Source of the DNA: Melieria omissa
Taxonomy: Eukaryota > Arthropoda > Insecta > Diptera > Ulidiidae
Length of the DNA: 64,000 nt
NCBI GenBank assembly: GCA_963971225.1
Contig: OZ020267.1
Location: 117,049,891 to 117,113,890 of the forward strand
Direction of reading: 5' to 3'
Shown: piece after piece, positions 1-11,436 of the stretch
How positions within the stretch are numbered: position 1 is the first letter of the stretch
How the letters are laid out: every line of letters begins with the position of its first letter
Program-made: the position numbers and the translations under genes
Notes under the pieces: generated by a model
What the model saw: only the letters and a program-made list of their open reading frames with translations
Databases searched by the model: none
What the model was told of the DNA's origin: nothing

Positions 1-1308
1 ATTGGCAGGGGGTGCTAAAGAAGCGAGAGCGGCTTAAAGGTCCAGGTTTTATCTCAAATATATAAAACCAAAATATATAAAACTATTTTGTCTTGTAATC
101 CAGAATCGGCATATGTTCACATTTAAAGTACTGTACGGAACAACAATCTCTTAACTATTCGGATTCCATAACTCAACATTAAATTAAAATTGTTTGACAA
201 TTCCGATAACAATCAAATTCCGCTCTCGCAACACTTCGAACTTGTTTACTATGTATAATGATAATTATTATCGTTTAATTGTAGTATTGGATAGGTAGAT
301 GTGGAACTATTGTATACGCACCACACACTATTTAGAGCGTTACACGACATTATCAGCACATAAGATGCAACTATCTAAAACAATCTCGAATGGTGTAGCT
401 AAATAAATGCTTCATGCGTAGCAGTATGGCATTGGTATCTAAGTCATCCAACACAATTCAGGAATACCCCTCTCTGGCTCTAAAGCTGTAAATTTGACAA
501 CAGGTTGACTATTGACGGAAGCGTGGATCTATGCATCACAGTGGAATTACTTGGTATCAGGGAAATTAAGCGATTTCGGTGAAGGCCCATGCATCATTGC
601 GCCACACTGCCGCCACATTAAAAATCATTTAATGAGAAAATCCCCGTAGAGCTTGAGACTGTTTACTGCCCATAAGAGATTTATGGCATGGATCAATTAC
701 AAAGCAATAACTGCGTTCATATTGTAACGAACATATATAAATGTATAGGTACTTGAAATATTATTACAACTGATGAACGCACTAGCTGACAATGAGCGAC
801 TTCGCTGCAATTATTACCAAGCCACGTTGTGAAGAGCAACAGCCAACTATTTCAGACATCACTCCTTTGACTGGTCAAGAGGATTGGTTTTAGGCTCCCA
901 TTAGTTTTTAACTAGTTAAGGTGTAAAAAACATGGAGCGGATAACATATATATTTATAGCTACTTTAAACTTGAATATATCATTAATGCTGAGGAACAAT
1001 TTCTACTTAACATATGAACACAGTATTTTACTGCATAACTGATTTGTATATAGCCTTTTGGAAAACGCCCGTTCTCTAGAAGGATCTACATTATCTATCA
1101 TCATTATCTATATTTTCGTTACGATTTGTAAATTATTTGAAAACATTTTAGGAAATTTCACGTGCCAATTTTAACTAACATTGACATTGAAAACTTGTAG
1201 TATGTTAAATTGGATCAGGGTACAAAAATATAAGGTATAAAACAAGTAACAAGTATTCGTAATATAAGAAAGGTATAAATAAGTATTGTTTAGATCTTCG
1301 AAACTCAC
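1..1308. other. Intergenic, no gene recognised
   Basis: AT-rich sequence. I found no convincing exon, RNA gene or terminal inverted repeat here. Confidence 0.4.
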
Positions 1309-1642
1309 CATTTGTTTGAGCTCCGGATCTTATACTAGCAGCAGCAGTTACAGGCTTTGTATTCCAACTGAGACAACATTGCCATAGAAGCACTTTTATT
1401 AACACAGATATTAGATGGGAGGATGGAATATAAATCATTGTACTCGGTACGACTGTTGCCATAGCTCCCCATTTCCGAATATTCCTTTCCCAGTTTTTAT
1501 GGATTATGCCATTGTTGCATTTTAATATATGTCGGACGTTGTTTTTATCATTGCTTTCCTTGCTATAGTTGCTATTGGCCATAATATGATCGACTTTTAT
1601 GACTTCGATAATTTTCATGTGGTTTTTAGCTTTGGTGCACAT
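1309..1642 (-). CDS. Candidate first coding exon of an unidentified, possibly secreted protein
   Basis: On the minus strand an ATG at 1642, directly preceded by an in-frame TAA, opens 111 codons that run into a strong donor (AATG|GTGAGT, cut after 1309, phase 1). The stretch is richer in G+C than its flanks. A hydrophobic segment (SVLIKVLLWQCC) sits near residues 80-91, followed by an Ala/Ser-rich stretch. This would suit a signal peptide if translation starts at the internal Met of MATVVPSTMIY. I do not recognise the protein. Any second exon would lie at lower coordinates, outside the window. It could be chance: only length, composition and donor quality support it. Confidence 0.3.
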
Positions 1643-1879
1643 TTATTCGAAAGGTATTTTAATTTTTTATCTTACAGGTTTTTGGTTCAATGATTTGAAA
1701 GCCTGAAAATAAACAATGATGTTGTACCGGGTATAAGATCTTTGATTATACCTATAAAATACATAAACATGCATGTGTGGGAAGATTTCGTAGTTATAAA
1801 CGTACGCAAACTTAATCCAAAGAGAACCAAAGAGCTTCTGCTCCTCAGGCGTACTGCAAGTGCCTCAACAGTAGCAATC

Positions 1880-2036
1880 CTCAATAAGCAGTGGTAAAGC
1901 ATTAAACTGTCGGAGAGCATGCCCAGCGGCTGGATCTCGCCTTCAACAAGCATTGCCGCAGCTACGGGTCAGCAAAAGAGGAAGTTTTACAGCTTATGTG
2001 CCATAGTCCATTCCTGGCCCCGAACACATTTAGCCT
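1880..2036 (+). pseudogene. Degenerate LINE 3'-end fragment (zinc-knuckle region)
   Basis: A short plus-strand reading (TVGEHAQRLDLAFNKHC, then MCHSPFLA) lines up with the C-terminal Cys/His knuckle of the LINE fragments at 7752-7934 and 57887-58345. In those it reads [17 protein letters not shown] and MCHCPALA. Upstream the frame is closed by stops, so it is dead. It ends against the TTAA of the neighbouring MITE. R1-like clade is inferred from the knuckle only. Confidence 0.5.
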
Positions 2037-2042
2037 CCTTAA

Positions 2043-2716
2043 GGGGGTAGTCAGGTAGAATCGACCATGTTTTTAAGTAATTTTTTTCATACAAATTTTT
2101 ATTCCACATTAAAAAATGTTGTATATGTTATTGTACATAGTTTTGAGTACTGAACAAAATTTTTTTTATAAATTTTCGTTTATATCCGGGGGAGATATGG
2201 GCGGAAGAAGCCATTTTGCTGGCTGACACGATTTCTCCATTTTGGATGATCTGAAACATACCAAACAAATTTCATTTTGAAGTACAAATGAATGGCTCTC
2301 GTTTGAACTATAATTGTAAAATAATGTTAATAAATAAACATTTAGTGCAATTGTAAAGTTTTTTCCTCTTTTTTTGCTTGTTTTTTGTTAATAATTGTGT
2401 CATAACATTGTTACATAGAAATGGACAATATCGATCGTAGTTCACACGATAGCCAAACCTTTTCTGAAAATATAAAAAAAAAGTTTAAGCAAATCGGTGC
2501 AGTAGATCGGCCGTAATTGTGTCAGCCAGCGTTTCAAAATGGCGTCTTCCGGTCGCCCATATCTCCCCCGGATATAAACGAAAATTTATAAACAAAATTT
2601 TGTTCAGTACTCAAAACTATGTACAATAACATATACAAAAATTTTTAATGTGAAATAAAAATTTGTATGAAAAAAAAATTACTTAAAAACATGGTCGATT
2701 CTACCTGACTACCCCC
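2043..2716. mobile_element. piggyBac-type MITE with about 190-bp inverted repeats
   Basis: Both ends read GGGGGTAGTCAGGTAGAATC inward and are bounded by TTAA (2039-2042 and 2717-2720). The imperfect inverted arms extend about 190 bp on each side and include GATATGGGCG / CGCCCATATC. There is no transposase. TTAA duplication is the hallmark of the piggyBac superfamily. The element lies 118 bp from a Tc1-type transposon. Confidence 0.8.
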
Positions 2717-2833
2717 TTAATGCTCTTTTCTGATGTAGACTATGTAGTTTAGGGTTCTTTCCTGCTTAATTTGACCTAATCTTCTTACTCACCGACGTGC
2801 AGTGGGACAAGTGAAGAAATTTTAATTTATATA

Positions 2834-4530
2834 CAGTGAATCAAAAAAGTTTACGTACATCGAATACTCCAGCATTAAAGCCTTGTTAATTGTTCCAAAA
2901 TGATTGAAAATTCTAAACATCTTCGGATTATTTTAAACAGTAAACATTTATTAACACGTACAACTCAAATTTTTTACATTTTACAAAAAATTATTGTGGA
3001 AAACAAACCCAAAACAAAAAAATGGAAGATATTCATATCAAAAAAGTTTACGTACATCGATGAGATCTTCAAGTTTACAACAGGAAAAAAGACGTTTACT
3101 ATGGGTTCAGTATTTTTTTGGCCCTCATTTGGCTACAATGATTGCTTCCAGGCGCCGACGCTTACTTTTAACTAATACTTTGGTATCGCTTTCCGTTATT
3201 TTGGCCCACTCAGCCGTTAGTGCAGTTGCAAGGGTTTCCTTGGAAGTAATATTGTGCTTCCGGATTCGTTTTTCTAAAAGGTCCCATATGTGTTCAATTG
3301 GGTTGATATCCGGTGATTGCGGAGGTGTATAAAGTTGCTTGCAATGATATATGAGCCATTCTTGGACAAGAAACGACGTTTGTTTCGGGTCGTTATCTTG
3401 CTGAAAGCAGAAGCTTTTGCGGCTTAGACCCATTTTGTCCACACTCGGAAGCAAATTATTTTTTAAAATGTTGAAACATGTCTGCTTGTTCATAGTATCA
3501 GTTAAAGAAACTAATTCTCCAACTCCAGATGCAGCCATACTCCCCCAAATCATTACATTTCCAAAGCCATGCTTAACTGTAGGTATTAAATTGTTATCCT
3601 TAAGCTCTTCGTTGACTTTTCTCCACACTTTTCCTGTACCATCCGACCCAAATACATTAAATTTTGACTCATCGCTGAATACAACATTTTCCCGAAACGA
3701 GTCCGGCTTTTCTACGTGCTTTTTAGCAAACTCTAACCGCTTCTTCTTGTTTACTTTCGATATGAACGGTTTACGGCGAGCAACTCGTCCATGATACACA
3801 ACCTTATACAAGGTATTCCTTATTGTTTGAGGATTTATGTTCTTCTGAGTCGCACATGTTACACATGTTTTGGGTCAATTTCACTGCAGATATTTTTGCA
3901 TTTTTCTTCACAGCAGAGACGATATTCCGTTCTTCTCGTGGCGTTAACACTTTTGACCTGCCTGATCGTGGCTTTGTGTGTAAATCACAGTTTTTTATGT
4001 ACGAAATGATAACTGTTTGTACACTAGAATGCGATTTTCCAATTGTTTTACCAATTTCGCGTAAAGATTTGTTTTCCAAATATAATTTCAAAATTATTTT
4101 CCTCATTTCCAATGTAATTTCCATACCGCGACCCATAACGATTCACTTTTTTTCACTTTGAACTAAATGACACTGAATTCAAATGACAATGAACTCAAAA
4201 AGCACATTGATATACTTACAAGTATAGTATTTCCAATTGCAATCAACAAAAGTAGAAAATATAAAGTAATTACCATTACATTGCCAAAAACAAAGCACTT
4301 GCCTAAGTTGTACGTAAACTTTTTTGATCATTTTATCAGTACAGTTTTCCCTTTGTTTTCTCTCACATCGTCCTTATCAACAATAGCGCGAAATAAAGCA
4401 TATATAGCGATGAACAGAATATTTATCTAACCCATTTGCAGAAAAAAATGTTGGTTAGCACAAAGTGAAAAGAATTGTTAAAGGTTTTAAGTAGGAAATT
4501 AAAGTGTACGTAAACTTTTTTGATTCACTG
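2834..4530 (-). mobile_element. Tc1-type transposon with IR/DR ends
   Basis: A 1697-bp element flanked by TA on each side. Its ends begin CAGTGAATCAAAAAAGTTTA. A second copy of the core motif (ATCAAAAAAGTTTACGTAC) sits inside each terminus, near 3036 on the left and near 4311 (inverted) on the right. This gives the inverted-repeat/direct-repeat layout of some Tc1 elements. The interior holds a minus-strand transposase broken by one frameshift. Confidence 0.9.
3125..4136 (-). pseudogene. Tc1-family transposase, one frameshift
   Basis: The N-terminal part (4136 down to about 3850) is a helix-turn-helix region with REIGKTIGKSHSSVQ. The C-terminal part (about 3850 to 3125) is the catalytic domain with FSDESKF (first Asp), FQQDNDPK (second Asp) and SPDINPIEHIWD (Glu). 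The two parts are in different frames; the shift falls around 3840-3875. I count 33 residues between the second Asp and the Glu, where Tc1 classically has 34. Length and domain order otherwise fit a full transposase of about 340 aa. It cannot make a full protein as it stands, but it looks young because only one lesion is visible. Confidence 0.88.
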
Positions 4531-5744
4531 TATATGTAAATGTTAGATACATTGCAAGTGGTATAACTGTTTCATCGTGTAACATAAATATCAATACTTG
4601 GCAAAAATTTCACTAAGCCTTCAAAAATAATTAAATCTTAGTGACGTATTCTGAAGTAAAAGCAAAATCCAGCAACATAGAGAATTTGAAAAATACTTAT
4701 TTTCCACTTATACGTGTATCTGCAGCTTTATCTACAGTTTATCAGTAATTATTTGCTGAGTTGATTCTAAACGCAAAGTACTATCGTCCAAGTTTCAAGG
4801 TAACATCAAGATAGCTTTTTTTATTGCGTAAAATAAAATTGTAACCTTACTTAAATCGTAGTTAAATCGTAGCATTAATTTGGGTTAAAACCATTACGTA
4901 CTTCAATATGTTCAGTTGTGATAAAGCCTTAGCTGTCAATAACACATTCTCAGTGAGAAAGACCTAGTGCAGATATCCCAAAAAGGGTTGCTACTACCAC
5001 TTTTTTTTACTAATATTAGATTTTAATGAAAGATGAAAAAACAGAAAATACATCATTATTATTATTTTATTTTATTATTTTAGTACTATTTTATTGTATC
5101 TATTGTTGTACAATGATAATGATTTTGGAAAAAGATGAAAGAGAGAAAAGAAGTGTAGTAAAACCCACTCAAGTACCTCAATTCAAGGGTTCAAGAGGAT
5201 ACCAGATGTTTTGAGAGTGAAATACGCTCCGGGCAAACAATTGAAAAAGGCAATATGCAAAATTGCTGTTGGTTATTAAAAAATACTAAATACTACTAAA
5301 TCCATTGAGCAATGTGGCAAAATATTTTAGAAACCGAACATATGCAAATGAAAGCTGACAGTGGTTATTCTATTATAAAGCGTGCGAAGAGAAATCGCAC
5401 ATATTGCTATCTGTATGGCCGCTCAAATGAAACCTGAACCTTATAAAAAGCATTTCTATTTATGAAAAATAACCGAAAGGGTGCTAAGTTCAGTGCACAA
5501 ATTAAAAATAACTGCAGCAAAAGTGTTAAGTCACAGAAGTTTATGTAAATCGAAGGAAAGTGTTTTTTTATTTTAAAATTTTTCATAACCTTTTCATTAC
5601 TCTAAAGCAAAATTTAGCAACATCACATGCAAATATAAAACTATTAATTTTAATATATATTTTTACAGTTTTCGTCCCTCCTGTAAAATTTGAAAAAGTA
5701 AACTTAGCACCTTTTTATTCTAAGCCATCGAAATCAATAATAAA
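4531..5744. other. Intergenic, no gene recognised
   Basis: AT-rich, with a TTA-rich microsatellite-like patch near 5055-5100. The short hydrophobic frame at 5026-5214 comes from that patch and is not called. Confidence 0.4.
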
Positions 5745-5824
5745 GCAGCAGCCGTGGCGCAATGGTCAGTGTTTTAAATCGCGATTGTGTGGGTCATGGG
5801 TTCAAGTCCCAACTTAGTGCCAAA
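5745..5824 (+). repeat. tRNA-derived SINE head
   Basis: An A-box-like TGGCGCAATGGTC and a B-box-like GGGTTCAAGTCCC have tRNA spacing. The ends do not pair into an acceptor stem, so this is a tRNA-like SINE promoter and not a tRNA gene. Confidence 0.6.
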
Positions 5825-7751
5825 TAAAGAAAGCTAGTCTTTCATCGACTGATGAATACGATCACATTGCCAATGCTGAGTATAAACAAAATGTTTAAAC
5901 ACAGGCAATAATTCAAGCTACATTAAGCTGTCATTAAATATTATTTTACCCACTAAATTTTCCCAAGAAATCACTTTAAAATCAATAAATCTTATTGAGA
6001 TAATAACTTCAAAAGTCTACTGCTTACAATACAATGGATATGACGTGTGCATTTCTAACATTTTCATAAATTTCGTTGGAAGTAATCAAGTGAGAATAAT
6101 GTAGGGTATACCCATGAATTGTAATTTTAAATATTTGGTTGAGAGCATGTATATTCAAATATCATTAAGTTTTTCGAAAGAGAATTTGTTTCGAAAAAGA
6201 AATGTAAACAAGACTGCTTAGAGTGAAAACCGGTTATAGCGTAAATGGAGGTATAAAAAATTCGGTAGTTGTCACACAAAACTAATTAATTATTAAATTT
6301 TGTATATATATACATGCACGTTTGAAATTATATATTGTGACTATTGTCGCATTTATTCGTTGTATGTAGCATTTCTATTTTTAAATGAAGAATCACGATT
6401 ACACGCATAATTCTTGAAACTAATAAATCTGCTGGATAACTGAAGATGTGGTTTCGCAACCCAAATTAACTTAAATTAAGCGTCAATTACAATTTCACAA
6501 TATAAAATCTTTGCACTTTATAAATTGTGTTTTTATTTATATTTCCAAGCCACGTATGCAAACCACGATAATCTTTTTTATAAGACAAGTGAATGAAAGA
6601 ATTTTATAAAATGTTCGCAAATTCAAATTACTATGAGTATAGATCGAAACGTATGCTATTAAACTTTGTTTCATAAATTGTCAAATTTAACTTCACAATA
6701 AATAATAAATAAATTGCCTCTAATTCCGAATTGTCAGCACTTATTATCGAATATCGATATAGTTTAATGCACTATTTTTTAACAACGAACCGATGATAAG
6801 TTATGGTACATAAATTGATATTTTTCTTTTCCTAGGAGTATCCTTTACTCTATGCACACGATGCGATTTGGAACTTCGGTCCACGCTTGAGATCGTTTAG
6901 CTATCGACTAAACTTCACTTAACACAGTTAAAGCATTTTTAAAGCAAATGCCTTAACCGCAACTGCACCTTGTTGCCGATCACAACTCGTTGTTGGCGTT
7001 GTTAGTCAGCTTCTGTTGCTGGTGATAATGGTGGGAAAAACGTGTGAAATACATAAACCCACTGCCGCTCTTACCAAAGCAAGCGACATTCGTGCAAATG
7101 TAAAGTAGACAGTGTATACAAGTGTTGGTGAGATAGACCAAAATGAAACGGGGAATGTAAATAAAGAGAACAATTTCAGTGCAAACAAAAGAGCTGCACA
7201 CTAATTAATTATGCGTTGTCGCTGTTATTTCGCGTCTGATTTGGTGCTGCTGCTGCCATTCTGATGTTCGTTAGTTGGTTGATAAAACAGTAAGATGTCA
7301 CAACAAAGAATCGGAATTTATAATAATGTAACCTGCTGCACGTGAAATTTGATTGGGGAAATGTTGAACAATTTGGTATTCTGCTCTGGCTCCAATTAAA
7401 ATTTTTTTTAAACACAAAACAAGATTTAGTTAGAGCACAAGACTGGGACACAAACACTGTTGAGTATTTTTTGTGTTGTTTTGATATTGCAAGTACACAG
7501 ATAAAAATATGCATAATAAAGTGGTTGGTTAGTGGTTAGTAAATTGGCGATTTCTTGGTCGGGTAGGTAAGCAGATTTGGCGACTCTCCATCGATAAGAC
7601 ACTTAGGCCAAATTAAACCCATTTTGAAGCCACTGGATCGCTGTCCCTTGCGCAGTAGTAGGTCTCAAACCATCTGCACAATTTATGAAGCATATTAGGA
7701 TGTTGGTGTCGACGTCCACGCGAGTTTGGCTGTGTGGTAGAACCCTAGATG
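5825..7751. other. Intergenic, no gene recognised
   Basis: AT-rich to about 6950, then a more G+C-balanced patch (about 6960-7270) with CTG/TTG-type runs that could be an untranslated exon. Nothing decides this. Confidence 0.35.
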
Positions 7752-7934
7752 TTATTTACGAATCCTGCATAGAGCAGGGCAGTTGTAAAGTAAGTGAAGA
7801 ATAATTTCTTCCTCCTCTATGTCGCTGCAGTCACGGCAGAAATCGTTAACTAGATGGCCCAGCCCTACTCGTCTAGCGTGGCCGCCAAGGACGCAGTAAC
7901 CAGTGATAACCCCGACAACAACCCTGAGCGGGTC
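7752..7934 (-). pseudogene. LINE C-terminal fragment (zinc knuckle)
   Basis: The minus strand reads VGVITGYCVLGGHARRVGLG, then a Cys/His knuckle (FCRDC, HLLYNCPALC), and ends at a TAA at 7752. This matches the C-terminus of the fragment at 57887-58345. It is open over its 60 or so codons but has no reverse transcriptase, so it is a 5'-truncated relic. Confidence 0.65.
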
Positions 7935-10900
7935 CCTTTTGAGATTCAGCAGACTTCTGATGCGCTTTCGGTCCAGCTTTGCTTTGGATCTGTGCTTGGA
8001 AAATATCGTCTGGCTATGGTTATTTAAACGGAAGGAAGCCTACGATAGCCCATTCAATTTCATCTTTCGATATAGAGTTGTTTCCATTAGTGACCCTGTT
8101 CGTGTCTATTTGAATTTCCACCAGCGTGTTGTAAAATCTTGTAGAAAAAGGAGTGTTCGTGAGAAGCTCAAGTGCCTCAGCTTCTGAAGATGTCCAAGAG
8201 CGACCTGGTTTTTGTAGAGTGCTTGGAACAAAAGGGTGACTAAGCAAGCAGTTTCCTTAATCTTGAATTTTCGGAAACGCTTCCGAGATCGCACCCAAAC
8301 TCTTAGAGAGTTATACCAGTGACCCGAACTAATTTTTCCTTCCGAAAATTTCTTTCGAAAGTCTTACCCCATATCTCCAACCCTTAATGGCTATCGAAAA
8401 GTGTCTGCACTAAGTGACTGATTTTTTGACTAAAAATCCCGGCCGTCGATCTAAAACGCGCATTAGACATACTTTTGGACCATGCAAAACGCTGTATTTT
8501 TTCCGAAGGGGACTAACAAAATGTGTGTTATTATATTATCCTATCTCAAAAACTGTATGCAGAAAACCAAATAAAAAAACTAAATTATAAAAAATGTATT
8601 TATTTACCTTTACAAACATGATCAATTCCTTATAGGCTGCAGCATTACAGTTACAGTTTCTAAAAAAGGAAAAAAATTAAAATCTCAATTTAGACTTGCA
8701 AAACTTAAGCTGCTTTAACAAATGACCACGCTGTATTTACAGCAGCGACGAAAAGCTTTATCTAAACACGTAGTTGCTCGGTTGTATTTCATCCACCCAG
8801 TAACCTACAACCATTTCCACTACGTTACGTCAAAAAGCTTTCTGGCTTTTCGTTTACGAAAGAAGTGTCCCAGAATGCCTGCAGCATCAGTTGGTGTCGG
8901 GATGCATATGAAAGCAAGTGAAATTGGAAGCAAATGCGTAAATTAACGTAGGTTAGTGAATTTTATGGGGCTATTTTGAAGAAAAGTGGAAGTTTAAACA
9001 AGAAAATTATATTTTCAGAAAGAGTACAAGTGGCAAAATAAATGCCTCATATTTCGTTAAAACTAATAGATGCTTGCAATGCCAATGGCTAATGCGACTG
9101 TTATGGCAATGTCACAGTTGTGAGTGTATTTGTATGTTAATATTGTGACACCAGCAGGAGCACCATACTTTTGTACAAGTGTTTTAAAGTATGTATATGA
9201 GTGAACAAAAGGAATAAGTGTATAAATTATGTAGATTTGCTTCATGTCAAACACCAAACCAAATATGAACAATATTTCGAAAATGGAATTAATTCATCCA
9301 AATGGAAGTTAATTTCTATTTTTTACAATGGTTTTTCTCAAAAACATCTTTTATGTACGTTCTCATTGTGTGAGCGACATGATTGCAGGGGGCCAACCTA
9401 CACTTCCTACTGATTGGAAAGTCCTTCACTGGAACTTTTTTGCTCTCAAAAGTTGTGAGTATCCCTTTGTATTAAAGCTAAAATTTGAACTCGCAATCTT
9501 TAACATTAAAGCCTCTATTGATTGGGGGCTGGAATTCTTTTAATTTCACATCAACGCTTAAGCAATAAATGTAAGATTAAATATTATCAGTGAGATTTCA
9601 GACTTCAGATCCCCATATCTCATTTGTTTGTCGATGGTCCGATGAGTTTATAAGGCTCTGCAAGGCTTCATCAAGATGAGTATGGAACCTGTCCGTACGC
9701 TGTCTGCACGCTGGTGATATGGACATCATTGGGTGCACTATTAAAAAAGAATGAGTTTAAATGGGTGTCAAACGATAACTTTCCAAATTGTCGAGCTAAA
9801 AGTTAAGCGAAAATTAAATCGTGCCAACGAACGCTATTTTGGTTTCAATCAAACAAAGACGCACAATAGACCAGGGCCCCAGTCCTTTTGCAATTACACT
9901 ATAAATGGGCATAGAAAGTAATCACATCAATGTCTAAATTATATTTGCAACTTATCCTAGGTTTTAAAATGTGATTATAAATTGAAAGTTAAAAATTTAG
10001 TTTGTGATTGTATCAATATTCCTGTTCTTCTTGCCATTGGTTTTTGCATGATGGAATAATTTTCTTGAACGTGTTTTTGGGTTGGTTTCAATTTCTTTGA
10101 GGATACCTGTTGCTTACTTCTGCTCTAAATGCCATCTCACAAATACATGGCAGCCGCTATTCTTTCTTAAAATTTCACAATTCAATTACAATTACTGGAA
10201 TTGCAACCCGCATAGTAATTTAAAAACATTGAAATTGTTCTATCTGGCTATCAATTAGTCAATAAGAGAGAGCGAATTAAGTAAAAGTTAAGTTGCATGT
10301 AATATATATATTTTCCAACGGATTAAAATAAGCTACGTTGCAAAGATATGGAATGAGAGTGCAAAGCCTATTTTAAACGAAAATGCTCTACTTAAAAAAT
10401 GCCAGATTTTTAACAAAAATTTTGTAATATTAAAATACTGCATACCACGTACAAACTAAACCCAGAAATAATATTAATATTATTAAGAAGGTACGTATAG
10501 ATCAAGTGTCTATTGTGAAAAGATAAACGTTTGTATTTAAATAGTAATATTAGGTATTTATTTTTCAACATTAAAAGCGAAGCCACTTTTGACAGACACA
10601 CAGCATCTAATTGTAAAACCCGAATAGCAATGATATCTAATCCTTTAATGCTTTATTTATGCCTCATATGGATTCATAAAAAAATATAGAAGATAATGAG
10701 GAAGAGATAGTGTCAACTCTCTCTAAATACATCCTTAAACGCGTAAATTATGGAGCAGACTTACGATTTACTAAGCACGATTGAAGGAACGAATTACTGG
10801 CACAATTTCGAGTCCAATCTGACCAAACTATAAAAAGAAGTAACAAGCTAAACGTTAATATAGACGACCCATTAGGTGACATGAATACAGACAAAGAGAT

Positions 10901-11392
10901 TGGGCACACCCCTCAACTCTTTATGTCGATGGTACAAGGACGAAAATATAAAAGAAAACAAGCGTTTTCTTTCAACTGGAAAATTTGTTTCTAATGCCTT
11001 AGGTAAAAAGTTTAGATAGTGGTAGTTGTACATACCGAGATGAATAATAGATATTTGTGTCGTGAAAACAAAAAACTTTAATTTTACTAAAAGTTTCACT
11101 TATCTTCGTCTATCTTTACTCTTTGCAGTGTCAATACTCAAATACACAAATAAGCAAACGATTTAACAAATACCACACTGAATTGGGTCCATGTACATAA
11201 GTCGGATATAGAGAAAATTTCACACTAAAAAACTAATTGAAAGTGCATTAATTTTTTACCAATAATTTTAAAGCAATAAATAAAAAACCAAAAAATCTAA
11301 TCGGGACAAATAGGAAATATGCCCAGGTGTGGATCATGAAATTGTTGTGAAAGTATTTCGGGTATGCTGCCGCAGCTTTTGTAGTTTACAAC
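7935..11392. other. Upstream region of the channel gene
   Basis: I see no coding exon, tRNA or clear transposon. Untranslated exons and promoters of the channel gene are expected in or before this stretch, but I cannot place them. Confidence 0.35.
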
Positions 11393-11436
11393 ATGGATGG
11401 CGAAAACCGAATTATTTTAAATGTGGGCGGCATAAG
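11393..11436 (+). CDS. Shawl: Shawl exon 1 (start codon)
   Basis: Encodes [14 protein letters not shown] plus two bases of an Arg codon. The donor is AG|GTGAGA. Confidence 0.88.

Noticed and set aside
5026..5214. Small membrane protein
   Set aside because: The hydrophobic run is the translation of a TTA/TTATT-rich microsatellite.
5745..5824. tRNA gene
   Set aside because: Box A and B are present but the acceptor arms do not pair; the same holds for the tRNA-like starts at 11617, 22953, 41655 and 61534, which belong to SINEs.
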